DNA of 51,266 nt, taken from an uncultured Clostridia bacterium (lineage in GTDB: Bacteria > Bacillota > Clostridia > Peptostreptococcales > Anaerovoracaceae). The notes beneath the pieces were generated by a model. The model was given only the letters and a program-made list of their open reading frames with translations. It had not been told where the DNA came from and did not search any database. Positions 8,378 through 17,071 of the stretch are shown piece after piece. The DNA is taken from assembly GCA_944383465.1 (NCBI GenBank), contig CALWPQ010000022.1, forward strand, positions 1 to 51,266, in the 5' to 3' direction. A program made the translations under genes and the position numbers. Numbering within the stretch: position 1 is the stretch's first letter; each line of letters opens with the position of its first letter.

Positions 8378-9184
8378 CTAAAAAAACGAGGCCGCTTTTT
8401 GACGCTCCGGATCGTCTTTTTTGTGACGTCCGGTTAGCGAATATTCCACCCATTCGGCAATATTTACGGCGTGGTCGCCTATGCGTTCGAGATACTTTGC
8501 TATCATAAGAAGATTGAGACCGCGTTCGCTTGATACATCGCTGCTTTTTATAAGCAGCATTATCTCTTTTTTGACCTTTTCAAACAGTCCGTCTACGATG
8601 TCATCCTGAAGCATCACATTCTTTGCCAGCTCTACGTCTTTGGCTATGAAAGAAGCAACGCTGCCGTTTACCATCTTTATAGCGGCCTCCGCCATATCTT
8701 TTATGTGTATGCCGCTCGCTATGCGGTCGGTTTCCGCTTCGTACTCTGCCAAGCTTTCCCCACCTTCTAATTTTTCATATCGTGCCTCCGGATTTTCATG
8801 CTCAGCGGACGGTTTTTCGTATATTTTGGACGGATTTTCATACAAAGCCGCCGATTTCTCAACTGAACGCTTTACTATCTCTGCAATGTCAGATGCTTGG
8901 TCTCCTATTCTTTCCATATCCGATATCATTTTAAGAGCCGCCGATATAACGCGAAGATCCCGCGCCACAGGCTGCTGCCTCAAAAGCAGCTTCATACAGA
9001 GATGTTCGATCTCACGTTCCATTCTATCAATTTCTGCATCTTTTTCCTCTGCTTTTTCGGCGAAATCTGTGTCGCGCAGAATAAGTGCAGCTACTGCCGC
9101 CGCTATTGCCTCCTCGCACAACTTTCCCATTTTTTCAAGCTCCGCGTTGAGTACCGCCAAATCCTCTTCAAATTTATTTCTCAT
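8378..9184 (-). CDS. phoU: Phosphate signalling complex protein PhoU with repeat insertion
   Basis: PhoU couples the Pst transporter to the phosphate two-component system and restrains uptake. The start is set at the ATG 9184 (MRNKFEEDLAVL), preceded by AAAGGAAG. A GTG at 9202 lies inside that ribosome binding site. The 268-residue chain is longer than the usual 215-235. The two three-helix bundles each show the expected metal-binding signature (MERIGDQASDIAE near residue 90 and LERIGDHAVNIAEW near the C-terminus). Between them, about residues 110-150, lies an extra charged segment made of four short units (LYENPS, IYEKPS, EHENPE, RYEKLE). It is the last gene of the pst operon. Confidence 0.93.
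   Translation of the reverse strand: MRNKFEEDLAVLNAELEKMGKLCEEAIAAAVAALILRDTDFAEKAEEKDAEIDRMEREIEHLCMKLLLRQQPVARDLRVISAALKMISDMERIGDQASDIAEIVKRSVEKSAALYENPSKIYEKPSAEHENPEARYEKLEGGESLAEYEAETDRIASGIHIKDMAEAAIKMVNGSVASFIAKDVELAKNVMLQDDIVDGLFEKVKKEIMLLIKSSDVSSERGLNLLMIAKYLERIGDHAVNIAEWVEYSLTGRHKKDDPERQKAASFF
8765..8845 (-). repeat. In-frame YE(N/K)P repeat insertion in phoU
   Basis: Four degenerate 18-24-base units encode xYENPx/xYEKPx in the hinge between the two PhoU bundles. The units keep the reading frame. They are absent from ordinary PhoU proteins as I know the family. Confidence 0.7.
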
Positions 9185-9210
9185 TGCTCTACTTCCTTTC
9201 ACTTTTGCGT

Positions 9211-9972
9211 TTAACCAAACCGTCCCGTAATATAATCTTCTGTACGCTTATCGCGCGGCATCGAAAAGACTTTCTCGCTCTTCCCAAATTCCACGGCTTC
9301 TCCTGAAAGGAAAAAAGCCGTATAGTCTGAAATGCGCACAGCTTGCTGCATATTGTGCGTCACCATCACTATTGTATACTTTGACTTCAGCTCCGCGGCT
9401 AAATCTTCAATGCGCGATGTCGAGATTGGGTCGAGCGCGCTCGTCGGCTCGTCCATAAGCAGTACCTCAGGGACGACCGCCAGCGCCCTTGCAATGCAAA
9501 GGCGCTGCTGCTGTCCTCCGGACAGCCCGAGCGCGCTCTTTCTCAGTCTGTCCTTTACTTCCTCCCAAAGCGCCGCGCTCTTAAGCGAATTTTCCACTGT
9601 TTCGTCGAGCTCAGATCTGTTTTTCACACCATGCGTGCGCGGCCCGTACGCCACATTGTCATATATACTCATAGCAAACGGATTTGGCTTTTGGAACACC
9701 ATTCCTACTCGCCGTCTCAATTTATTAACGTCTGTATCGCTGTATATATCTTCTCCGTCAAGCAGCACCTTTCCGCTCACGCGGCAGCCCTGCACGATAT
9801 CATTCATGCGATTGAGCGTCTTTAGAAGTGTCGATTTGCCGCAACCCGACGGCCCTATAAAAGCTGTGATATTTTTGGCGGGGATTTTCATATTTATATC
9901 CTTAAGAGCGTGAAACGCTCCATAATAAAGATTGAGATTTTCAATTGTAAATTTCTCCTTTGCCGCTGCCAT
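9211..9972 (-). CDS. pstB: Phosphate ABC transporter ATPase PstB
   Basis: This is the nucleotide-binding subunit of the high-affinity phosphate importer. The 253-residue protein has Walker [10 protein letters not shown] (40-48), Q-loop [16 protein letters not shown] (typical of PstB), signature LSGGQQQR, Walker [14 protein letters not shown] and the H-loop [15 protein letters not shown] lies immediately upstream of the ATG. It follows pstA after about 90 bases and precedes phoU by 26 bases. Confidence 0.97.
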   Translation of the reverse strand: MAAAKEKFTIENLNLYYGAFHALKDINMKIPAKNITAFIGPSGCGKSTLLKTLNRMNDIVQGCRVSGKVLLDGEDIYSDTDVNKLRRRVGMVFQKPNPFAMSIYDNVAYGPRTHGVKNRSELDETVENSLKSAALWEEVKDRLRKSALGLSGGQQQRLCIARALAVVPEVLLMDEPTSALDPISTSRIEDLAAELKSKYTIVMVTHNMQQAVRISDYTAFFLSGEAVEFGKSEKVFSMPRDKRTEDYITGRFG

Positions 9973-10062
9973 CGCTCCTCCTTTTTGTCAAATTCTATAT
10001 GCGTACGAATTTTCGTCCGCATATCCGGTTTTTCGTATTTATCATCAAACAGACACTGCTCT

Positions 10063-10977
10063 CTATCTATTTATCAGCTTATGGGCGATTACAGCCGAAA
10101 GAAAATTTATAAGAGCCGTTACCGCAAGCAGCACAACTGCCGTCGCCGATGCCTGATCCATATAAAGCCCTTCCGAATACAGCGCGTACATATGCACAGC
10201 CAGCGTCCTGCCCGATTTTAAAATGTTTCCCGGTACACCTGCGGCTGTACCCGCAGTATAGATCAGCGCCGCAGTCTCTCCGACGATTCTGCCTGTACCG
10301 AGTACAACGCCTGCGAGCACACCCGGCGCAGCCGACGGCAGCACAACGCGAAATACCGTACGCAGCCTTCCTGCTCCCAGCCCGAAGCTACCCTCGCGGT
10401 ACGAGTCGGGAACTGACATCAGTGCTTCCTCTGTTGTACGCATCACGAGCGGCAGTATCATTACTGCCAACGTGAGAGCTCCGCCGAGTATAGAATAGCC
10501 CCACCCAAAATATACGGCAAACATCAGAAATCCGAAAAGTCCGTAAACGATGGAAGGTATGCCGGAAAGCGTCTCCGCGGTAATGCGCACAAGCGCCACC
10601 AGCCTGCTGCCGCGCCGCGCATATTCGGTAAGATAAACAGCTGAAAATACACCCAGCGGCACCGCGATAGCAAGCGAAAGCGCTGTCATAACTACGGTAT
10701 TTATTATAGCAGGCAGCATTGAAACATTTTCACGGTTGTACCTCGCTGCGAACAGTTCTGGCGACAAATGCGGCACACCGGTTATCAGTATATAGGCGAT
10801 AATTATGAAAATCACGGAAGCGCTTAACGCTGCCGCACAGTATACCATTATCCTCAGAAGCAATGCCTCTGTCCTGCGCGCGCTATTTCTGTCAGGCGCT
10901 CTTCCCGCCGCTTTTCCTACATCTTTTCCGACGGCGGCTGTCTTCTCTTTTCGTTTTTTTACTCTATATGTGTTCAT
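10063..10977 (-). CDS. pstA: Phosphate ABC transporter permease PstA
   Basis: This is one of the two membrane subunits of the phosphate importer. The 304-residue protein starts with a basic cytoplasmic stretch rich in Lys/Arg (about 40 residues) and then has about six hydrophobic segments. The permease (EAA) motif region reads PDSYREGSFGLGAGRLRTVF, and SGIPSIVYGLFG marks the PstA/PstC family. It begins three bases after the pstC stop codon with AAGGAAAA as ribosome binding site. Confidence 0.94.
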   Translation of the reverse strand: MNTYRVKKRKEKTAAVGKDVGKAAGRAPDRNSARRTEALLLRIMVYCAAALSASVIFIIIAYILITGVPHLSPELFAARYNRENVSMLPAIINTVVMTALSLAIAVPLGVFSAVYLTEYARRGSRLVALVRITAETLSGIPSIVYGLFGFLMFAVYFGWGYSILGGALTLAVMILPLVMRTTEEALMSVPDSYREGSFGLGAGRLRTVFRVVLPSAAPGVLAGVVLGTGRIVGETAALIYTAGTAAGVPGNILKSGRTLAVHMYALYSEGLYMDQASATAVVLLAVTALINFLSAVIAHKLINR

Positions 10978-10980
10978 ATA

Positions 10981-11826
10981 TTATTTTCCTTTTTTGAGAC
11001 ACGAAAATGAAAGATTTATTATGAGAATAAACACGAGCAGCACCACCGCCGTCGCGATTAGCGCTTCTCTGTGAAGATCGGCTGCATACCCCATTTCGAG
11101 CACTATATTCGATGTCATCGTACGCACACCGCCGAGCACGCTCCTCGGAATTACTGCCTGATTTCCTGCCACCATTATCACCGCCATAGTTTCGCCTATC
11201 GCTCTTCCTATACCGAGCACCACTCCCGCCAATACACCCGAAGCCGCTGCGGGCAGCGTTACTTTAAACACGCTTCTCTCATGCGTCGCCCCGAGAGCAA
11301 GCGAACCTTCATAATAGTTTTTCGGTACGGCCCGCAATGCCGATTCCGCGACACTTATTATTGTTGGCAATATCATAATTCCGAGCAGTACCGAGGCCGA
11401 AAGCACGCCTTTGCCGCTCACACCCGTCAGTCTGTGCACTGCAGGCACTATCACCATCAGTCCGAAAAAACCGTATACAACTGACGGTATGCCGGAAAGC
11501 AGGTCTATCGCAGGCTTAAGCACCTTGTATGTCCTGGGTCCGCAGAATTCCGCCATATAAATCGCTGTCAGTATTCCCAGCGGCACGCCGATTATTATCG
11601 CTCCTGCCGTCACATAGATGCTTCCTACTATCATAGGAAAAATACCATACATACCGCTTTCCGGCTTCCATATACGCCCGCATATAAATTCACCTAAGCC
11701 GATTTCCGCAATTGCCGGGACTCCGTTTGTAAATAAAAAGAAGCATATCAGTGCCACTGAAGCGATAGATGTACACGCCGCCGCCATAAATACTATTTTC
11801 ATTGCTTTTTCTCTGAAATTATTCAT
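10981..11826 (-). CDS. pstC: Phosphate ABC transporter permease PstC
   Basis: This is the second membrane subunit of the importer, about 281 residues with six hydrophobic segments. It shares SGIPSVVYGFFGL and the loop PKNYYEGSLALGATHERSVF with PstA. The ATG at 11826 (MNNFREKAMK) is chosen. An upstream TTG at 11847 lacks support. The start overlaps the last eight bases of pstS, so translation is probably coupled. Confidence 0.94.
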   Translation of the reverse strand: MNNFREKAMKIVFMAAACTSIASVALICFFLFTNGVPAIAEIGLGEFICGRIWKPESGMYGIFPMIVGSIYVTAGAIIIGVPLGILTAIYMAEFCGPRTYKVLKPAIDLLSGIPSVVYGFFGLMVIVPAVHRLTGVSGKGVLSASVLLGIMILPTIISVAESALRAVPKNYYEGSLALGATHERSVFKVTLPAAASGVLAGVVLGIGRAIGETMAVIMVAGNQAVIPRSVLGGVRTMTSNIVLEMGYAADLHREALIATAVVLLVFILIINLSFSCLKKGK

Positions 11827-12889
11827 AACTACTGCCGCCCGATTCAATACTACTCCAATTACTGATTTCTCCCATATATATTTTCTTAATTTCGTCGCTT
11901 GTAAATCCTGCTACGGGATTCTCCTTATTTACAATTACAACTATTCCATCTCGCGCAATTTCCGAGGCAATGAGTCCGTCCGCTATCTCACTTTCACTCA
12001 GACTGCGCGATGTCATACCGATGTCGCATATTCCTTCACGTACCGCCATTATTCCCTGCGTGCTGTCGCTCTGCTGCACTTCTATTTCCGCACCCGGATT
12101 TGCTTTTGTATACACCTCTTTCAACGCTTCCATAACCGGAGCTACAGACGATGAACCGGAAATCGTAAGCCGCCCGCGTATAGGCTTGGACGTCCCGCTG
12201 TTTCCCTCAATGCCTTCTGTACTCGCCAAACTGTCTGCACTTTTGCCGTCAGCCTGACTGTCTTTTATTTCTGCACTCTCCTCATTTCCCGCAAGCCCGA
12301 CATATCCTTCTTCTTCGATTATGCTCTGGCCCTCATCGCTCATTACAAACTCCGTAAAATCCCGCTCGAGCGCTGACTGCAACCTATCTTTCATTGTCAC
12401 TATCGCAAAAGAGCGCACAGCTTTGTAGCTTCCGTTTTTTATATTCTCGGCACTCGGAAACACGCCGTCCACGGACACCGCTTTAATGTCATCGTTCGTC
12501 GTTCCAAGTGAAATATAGCCTATAGCGTTTTTATCAAGCTTTACCGTTGTTATCATTACCGAAGTGCTGTTTGTCACCTCTGAAAGCTCAAAAGTTGCAT
12601 CCTCCATACCGCCGCTTTTAGAACGCACCTCTATACCGAATATTTCGGTAAAAGCCGTTCTCGTACCCGACCCTGACTCTCGCGACACCACCGTGATAAT
12701 TCCGCTGTCGCGCGCTCCGCATGCCGACAGCAGAAAAATTACTGCCATTGTAAGCGCGCCTATGCTGACGCTTGCTCTCTTTTGTCTTCCAAGCCTGCTT
12801 CCGAACCTGTATCGCTCTTTTTTACTGCTCACGATTTTGTTTTTTCCTTTTATAATATATCTAACTTCGCCATATGCGAATTTACTCAT
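11819..12889 (-). CDS. pstS: Phosphate-binding lipoprotein PstS, halves in swapped order
   Basis: This is the substrate-binding subunit of the phosphate importer, anchored outside the membrane. From the ATG at 12889 the chain has 356 residues. A long basic N-region leads into a lipoprotein signal ending at LLSAC (Cys57). Phosphate-binding motifs are all present but permuted. RESGSGTR (70-77), which normally lies in the second half, comes first. Then comes a Ser/Glu/Gly-rich linker (about 201-238). Only then follows LTISGSSSVAPVME (241-254) with DIGMTSRS, ARDGIVVIVN and a terminal NWSSIESGG, normally the first half. The new ends fall in the hinge between NWxxI and VVSRE. It heads the pst operon. 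A GTG at 12832 is an alternative start that would shorten the n-region. Confidence 0.9.
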   Translation of the reverse strand: MSKFAYGEVRYIIKGKNKIVSSKKERYRFGSRLGRQKRASVSIGALTMAVIFLLSACGARDSGIITVVSRESGSGTRTAFTEIFGIEVRSKSGGMEDATFELSEVTNSTSVMITTVKLDKNAIGYISLGTTNDDIKAVSVDGVFPSAENIKNGSYKAVRSFAIVTMKDRLQSALERDFTEFVMSDEGQSIIEEEGYVGLAGNEESAEIKDSQADGKSADSLASTEGIEGNSGTSKPIRGRLTISGSSSVAPVMEALKEVYTKANPGAEIEVQQSDSTQGIMAVREGICDIGMTSRSLSESEIADGLIASEIARDGIVVIVNKENPVAGFTSDEIKKIYMGEISNWSSIESGGSSYE

Positions 12890-13069
12890 AAAAAATAACA
12901 CTCCACTGTAATTCTTTGCTGTTATACCTTATTATTTTTTCATAATATTAGAAGTATTATTCGCATTTTGGCGCGTCCGTATTTATTTTTAATCCAGTCC
13001 TTGCGTATAGGCTCTAAAATACTCTGTAACATATCGGCTTTAGCTTTAAAAGTAACAGTAAATAATAGT
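12890..13069. other. Leader region of the pst operon
   Basis: The AT-rich stretch between pstS and the neighbouring terminator must hold the pst promoter. TTACT-like units recur on the minus strand (around 13040-13070) and could be part of a PhoP box, but spacing is irregular. I cannot place a -10/-35 pair with confidence. Confidence 0.35.
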
Positions 13070-13101
13070 AAAAGAGCGCGCCTTGCAAGGCACGCTCTTT
13101 T
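13070..13101. terminator. Bidirectional terminator after the aminotransferase gene
   Basis: AAAAGAGCGCGCCTTG (13070-13085) pairs with CAAGGCACGCTCTTTT (13086-13101) with a single mismatch, giving a long hairpin with A and T tails on opposite sides. It lies about 60 bases past the stop of the aminotransferase gene and separates it from the pst operon. Confidence 0.85.
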
Positions 13102-13162
13102 GGAGTAATTATTGAGAATTTAAACAAAATTGATAAGCGTATATCAATAATTGCTTGCAGTT

Positions 13163-14350
13163 TTATTTTCCCATAGCCTCAAGCGCCGCGTCAGCCTCGT
13201 GAAGAAGCTTGCAGCCTGCTTTTATTTCGTCCATTGACGCCGCGTATGAGATTCTTACGAAGCCCTCGCCCTCGGAGCCGAAGATCGTTCCGGTTACCAT
13301 AGCCACTCCGTAATTTACTATGAGCCAGTCGATACACTCGGCCGATGTCATCCCTGTTTTCTTAATGTTCATGAATATGTAGAAAGCTCCCTTTGGCATC
13401 AGGCATGAAAAATGCTTTGTCTTATTTATTTCTTCAACCATATAGTTTCGGCGTTTTTCAAATTCACCGCGCATTTTCTCAACAGTATTGTATTTCGGCT
13501 CATCGTTGAGCGCCGTTGTACAGGCTTCAAGAACGAATGCCGGAATTCCTGAAATTTGGAAACCGCAGTGAATATAAAGCTTTTCCTGATACTGCATAGG
13601 AGTAATAACATAACCTGCTCTCCAGCCCGTCATTGAAAATGCCTTGGAAAATCCGTTGATGATAATTGTCTTTTCACGGAGGCTTGGAATCAACGCCGGT
13701 GATACAGCTTTTACGCCGTCATAGACGAGTCTCTCATAAATTTCATCCGAGCAGATGATGATATCTTTATTCTCCATAATTTTGGCAACGCCCTCGAGAT
13801 TTTCGCGTGTAAGCACGCCGCCGATAGGATTGTTCGGAGAGCATATTACCATCATCTTTGTTTTCGGCGTAATGAGCTTTTCAAGCTCCGCAAGGTCGAT
13901 TTGAAAATCGTTCTCCTCTTTGAGAGCATACGTCTTTACTACCGCGCCGCAGATTTCAGCAATTTTTTCGTAAATGTTGTACATCGGGTTAGGGATGAGC
14001 ACTTCGTCTCCCGGATTTAAAAACGATGTCAGCACAAGATAAGCCGCCTGTGCCGCGCCGCATGTAGAAATTACCTGCTGCTCGTCGAATTTCAAGCCAT
14101 TCTCTCTTTCGTACTTATCGCATACCGCCTGTCTGAACGCCGGAGTACCGCTGTAATCCGGATATGTCGTATACCCATCGTCGATCGCTTTTTTACAAGC
14201 CTCCGAAATGTATGAAGGCGTTGGAAAGTCAGGCTGTCCGAGTGTAAACATATGCATTTCCCTGCCCTGCGCCTGCATTTCAGCCACCTTAGCGCTGAGC
14301 ATTCTTATCTTTGAAAGCTGAAGCGATTCTAATCTGTCTGCTGTTTTCAT
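13163..14350 (-). CDS. Class I/II pyridoxal-phosphate aminotransferase
   Basis: It moves an amino group between an amino acid and a 2-oxo acid with PLP. The 395-residue chain has the fold-type I layout: the substrate loop FTLGQPDFPTP, SPNNPIGGVL, the PLP-phenol aspartate in IICSDEIYERLVYDG, the Schiff-base lysine in GFSKAFSMTGWRAGY (Lys236), and the carboxylate-binding arginine in GFVRISYA. AAGGAGAGG precedes the ATG. Members are usually annotated as aspartate/aromatic aminotransferases. The neighbouring 2-oxoacid oxidoreductase suggests it supplies oxo-acids for fermentation. Exact amino-acid preference is unknown. Confidence 0.9.
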   Translation of the reverse strand: MKTADRLESLQLSKIRMLSAKVAEMQAQGREMHMFTLGQPDFPTPSYISEACKKAIDDGYTTYPDYSGTPAFRQAVCDKYERENGLKFDEQQVISTCGAAQAAYLVLTSFLNPGDEVLIPNPMYNIYEKIAEICGAVVKTYALKEENDFQIDLAELEKLITPKTKMMVICSPNNPIGGVLTRENLEGVAKIMENKDIIICSDEIYERLVYDGVKAVSPALIPSLREKTIIINGFSKAFSMTGWRAGYVITPMQYQEKLYIHCGFQISGIPAFVLEACTTALNDEPKYNTVEKMRGEFEKRRNYMVEEINKTKHFSCLMPKGAFYIFMNIKKTGMTSAECIDWLIVNYGVAMVTGTIFGSEGEGFVRISYAASMDEIKAGCKLLHEADAALEAMGK

Positions 14351-14388
14351 AATAAAACTCCTCTCCTTATGAGCATTATGTAATAATG

Positions 14389-14434
14389 TATATTTTATAC
14401 TTTATATTATAATACACGCCATTATCTACTACAA
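14389..14434 (-). promoter_or_regulatory. Aminotransferase promoter, present in a second copy upstream
   Basis: On the minus strand TTGTAG (14429-14434) and TATAAT (14406-14411) are 17 bases apart. The 28 bases at 14389-14416 around the -10 recur with about five changes at 15138-15165, in front of the upstream flavoprotein gene. Confidence 0.5.
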
Positions 14435-14464
14435 TAATAATTTATAAATCAGCGTTATCTTTCT

Positions 14465-15007
14465 CTATTCAGCAATCCTTGCTCCAAGCTCATATGCTTC
14501 ATCATATGCTTTTGTCGCCTTAACTTCACCAGCAAGCCAGGCATTATTGCCGCATACCACACCAAGCTCCTCTGAATCAGGTATGCAGTCGAGAAGTCCA
14601 CGCATCGAATCGAATGTCCTTTCAAGACGTTCAGGCTCGGGAACTGACACTGCTGCAATAAAACAAAATTTTTTTCCTGCCATTTTCTTATAACCGTTAT
14701 GCAGGCGGTCGATCAGCGTTTTAAGCTGCGCCGACAAAGTAAAGAAATAAACCGGTGTTGAAAACACCACGATGTCAGCTGCAAGCATTTTTTGGAAAAT
14801 CCATTCCATATCGTCTTTTATAACACAAGCACCGTCATTTCTCCTGCAAGCGTCGCAGCCAATGCAGTAGCCTATGTTCATTTCGCGCAGATTTATCTTC
14901 TCACAGCACGCGCCTTTGCTTTCTGCACCTTCTATCAGTCTGTCACAGAGAATTTCAGAATTCCCGTTTTTCCTCGGACTTGAATTTATAACAAGAATTT
15001 TTTCCAT
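14465..15007 (-). CDS. Flavodoxin-fold NAD(P)H/FMN reductase (iron-sulfur flavoprotein type)
   Basis: This 180-residue protein belongs to the NADPH-dependent FMN reductase family. The N-terminal flavin phosphate loop is seen as INSSPRKNGNSE, and the flavin-contact loop as FSTPVYFFTLSAQLKTLIDR. Between them sits YCIGCDACRRNDGACV, the compact Cys cluster found in iron-sulfur flavoproteins of anaerobes. GGAGGAG precedes the ATG. It lies between the MFS carrier and the aminotransferase, so a redox role in the same pathway is possible but not proven. Confidence 0.85.
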   Translation of the reverse strand: MEKILVINSSPRKNGNSEILCDRLIEGAESKGACCEKINLREMNIGYCIGCDACRRNDGACVIKDDMEWIFQKMLAADIVVFSTPVYFFTLSAQLKTLIDRLHNGYKKMAGKKFCFIAAVSVPEPERLERTFDSMRGLLDCIPDSEELGVVCGNNAWLAGEVKATKAYDEAYELGARIAE

Positions 15008-15165
15008 TTCATTCTCCTCCCTCTATTTGAACAGCTGCGAATGCTGCAATAAAGCTGTGACAAATCTAATTTTTCTGCTGTTTTCATGATAATACCCTCT
15101 CTTTTAATGCTGTGTGCCTGCTGTTTAACTCATACTATATATTTTGTACTGTATGTCATAATACA
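14986..15165 (-). pseudogene. Truncated duplicate of the aminotransferase promoter and 5' end
   Basis: A 33-residue frame (14986-15087) begins MKTAEKLDLSQL, closely matching the aminotransferase start MKTADRLESLQL, and then runs out of similarity into the flavoprotein start. Upstream, 15138-15165 repeats the aminotransferase promoter region almost base for base. GAGAGGG precedes its ATG, as in the intact gene. The simplest reading is a duplicated aminotransferase gene reduced to its promoter and first dozen codons, which may now serve as leader and promoter for the flavoprotein gene. Confidence 0.7.
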
Positions 15166-15189
15166 AAATTTTACAATTTATGATATTAT

Positions 15190-16497
15190 TTAGCTCGCAA
15201 TTTTCTGGCTCGCAAGTCGCTTTTTATTGCTCTTTACGATTGCCATAGCGCATACGGAACCGAGCAGGAGAGATATTATAAGAATTATGAAAAGAATATC
15301 ATATCCGGCGTTGCCTTTTGTATCAAGGCACCATCCTATAAACGGCGCAAGCACAAGGTCTACAAGTCCCGCAATAGTCGACGCGAGCGACGTTGTCGTT
15401 CCTATCAAATGTGCCGGTATTCCTGTTTCGTTGATTGTCGAATACTTGATCGTATATGTCATCTGCACAAATGCCGAAGGAAGCAGCGTATAGAAGCCAA
15501 TAAGCATTGGATTTGCGCCGCTTGGTATAATAAATATACCTGCTACTACTACGGCCATTATAGCAAAAGCCACTGCCATCCACTTGGACGGGCTCTTGAA
15601 CACTTTGTCTGCCATAAAGCCTCCGACCATTGCAAGAACGAGGAATACATATGTCCTTATAATTCCGAATATTCCCGACTCTGCCGCAGATATGCCTACA
15701 ACATTTGTCAGATAAGGCGTGAAGTAGCTCTGAAGCGAATACAGCATATATCCTACAAGGCATACAATCAGCATCATCCATGTCATTGGAATCTTGAGAA
15801 TTGACACATATTCCGCAAGACTGATTTTTGTCTTCTCTTTCGGCGCGTTATTCTTTTCAGCCGCCCTTGCCTGCTCGGCAAGATTTACAAGCTCGTCATC
15901 CATAAGGAAGTGAACTAAAATCGCTGCAATGAGCGTTCCCGCCGCTGCTACAAATATAGGCGCTCTAAATGCGGCATAAGGATTGTCAAACTGTGTGGAG
16001 GCCCAAAGTGAAATCGAGTTAATCACAGCTGCGCTTATACCATTGAAGGCATAGTAAATTCCAAATGCAAGCCCTGATTTTCCTTCGCCTGTCTTATCCG
16101 TCTTTTGTCCGACAATACTCAAAATCTTTGAGAATGCCGGCCAGTAAATTGAAGTAAATACGCATATCGCGCACCATATAAGCATTGAGCCCACATATGA
16201 TGTATATGTAAACGAATAGACGATGGTTACAATCGTCGTGCCTATAAGCGCCCATCTGATGCCGTCTTTAAGGTTAAGTCTATCGACAATCATACCTACA
16301 GGTACGCCAATTATCATACCGAACGCAGCATATACAGACATTAAAAATGCAGACTGTGTGTTTGTCATTCCAGTAACCTGAAGCTGCAAATCATAGAATA
16401 CAGACCTTATGTACGGTATAATGTAAATTGAACCGCCGGCACAGCCAAGCGCAAACAGCGTCAGGTATATTCTTGCTTTGCTAATAGTGTTTTCCAT
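15190..16497 (-). CDS. MFS transporter, oxalate/formate-antiporter-like, copy 1
   Basis: This is a 12-segment major facilitator protein of about 435 residues. The ATG at 16497 (MENTISKARIY) has GGAGGG eight bases upstream. A six-codon longer frame lacks this. The loop 2-3 signature appears as GVPVGMIVDRLNLKDGIRW. It follows the oxidoreductase gamma subunit by 23 bases and is probably in the same operon, so it may import a fermentable acid or exchange substrate for product. A homologue lies at 21610-22905. Substrate is not evident from sequence. Confidence 0.85.
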   Translation of the reverse strand: MENTISKARIYLTLFALGCAGGSIYIIPYIRSVFYDLQLQVTGMTNTQSAFLMSVYAAFGMIIGVPVGMIVDRLNLKDGIRWALIGTTIVTIVYSFTYTSYVGSMLIWCAICVFTSIYWPAFSKILSIVGQKTDKTGEGKSGLAFGIYYAFNGISAAVINSISLWASTQFDNPYAAFRAPIFVAAAGTLIAAILVHFLMDDELVNLAEQARAAEKNNAPKEKTKISLAEYVSILKIPMTWMMLIVCLVGYMLYSLQSYFTPYLTNVVGISAAESGIFGIIRTYVFLVLAMVGGFMADKVFKSPSKWMAVAFAIMAVVVAGIFIIPSGANPMLIGFYTLLPSAFVQMTYTIKYSTINETGIPAHLIGTTTSLASTIAGLVDLVLAPFIGWCLDTKGNAGYDILFIILIISLLLGSVCAMAIVKSNKKRLASQKIAS

Positions 16498-16520
16498 TAC
16501 TTTCCCTCCCAAAACAATTA

Positions 16521-17063
16521 TTACTTTTTATTTTTAATATAATTGTATCCTTCGATGAAAGCGTCTCTGTTGATTTCAACAGGAATATGCTTTTCTTCAT
16601 AATACTGAGAGACCGCTTTTACACCGTCCTCATACGGAAATAAATCCGCAAGGGCTACGACAGCTCCGGCCATTACCGCACTCATGCCGCGCGGATTTCC
16701 CATTTTCTCCGCAATCTCGTTGGCCGGTATATGCACAAGTTTTACATTTGCCGGAAGCTCTATTTCGTGTACCAGCTCGCTTTCGGCTATCACCGTAGCC
16801 CCCTCCTGTACAAGATCTATATACATAGGTATCGGCAGTGTATGAAGCGCAACGAGAATGTTGACCTTTTCCATAAACGGATTTACTATAGGTTCATCGC
16901 TGACCTTAATCTTTACGCTCGCGTTGCCGCCGCGCATTTGTGAACCGTATTCCGGCACATATGTGACATTTTTGCCCTGCATTGCGGAAGCTTCCGCAAG
17001 AAGCATCCCGAGTGTAAGCGCGCCCTGGCCTCCTACACCTGCACAAATTATATTGTTTAACAT
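16521..17063 (-). CDS. 2-oxoacid:ferredoxin oxidoreductase, gamma subunit
   Basis: This 180-residue subunit of a four-subunit 2-oxoacid oxidoreductase begins with the family signature IICAGVGGQGALTLGMLLAEA and carries VPEYGSQMRGGNASVKI. It bridges the catalytic subunits and helps form the CoA site. The ATG at 17063 is preferred over a GTG two codons earlier because AGGTG is correctly spaced. It sits nine bases after the beta-subunit gene. Confidence 0.92.
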   Translation of the reverse strand: MLNNIICAGVGGQGALTLGMLLAEASAMQGKNVTYVPEYGSQMRGGNASVKIKVSDEPIVNPFMEKVNILVALHTLPIPMYIDLVQEGATVIAESELVHEIELPANVKLVHIPANEIAEKMGNPRGMSAVMAGAVVALADLFPYEDGVKAVSQYYEEKHIPVEINRDAFIEGYNYIKNKK

Positions 17064-17071
17064 CTCCACAC

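Noticed and set aside
13028..13069. A PhoP (PHO) box upstream of pstS
   Set aside because: TTACT-like units are present but their spacing is irregular, so I note the possibility without calling a site.
14455..14658. A 67-codon minus-strand frame inside the flavoprotein gene
   Set aside because: Out-of-frame shadow of a gene with clear flavin-binding motifs.
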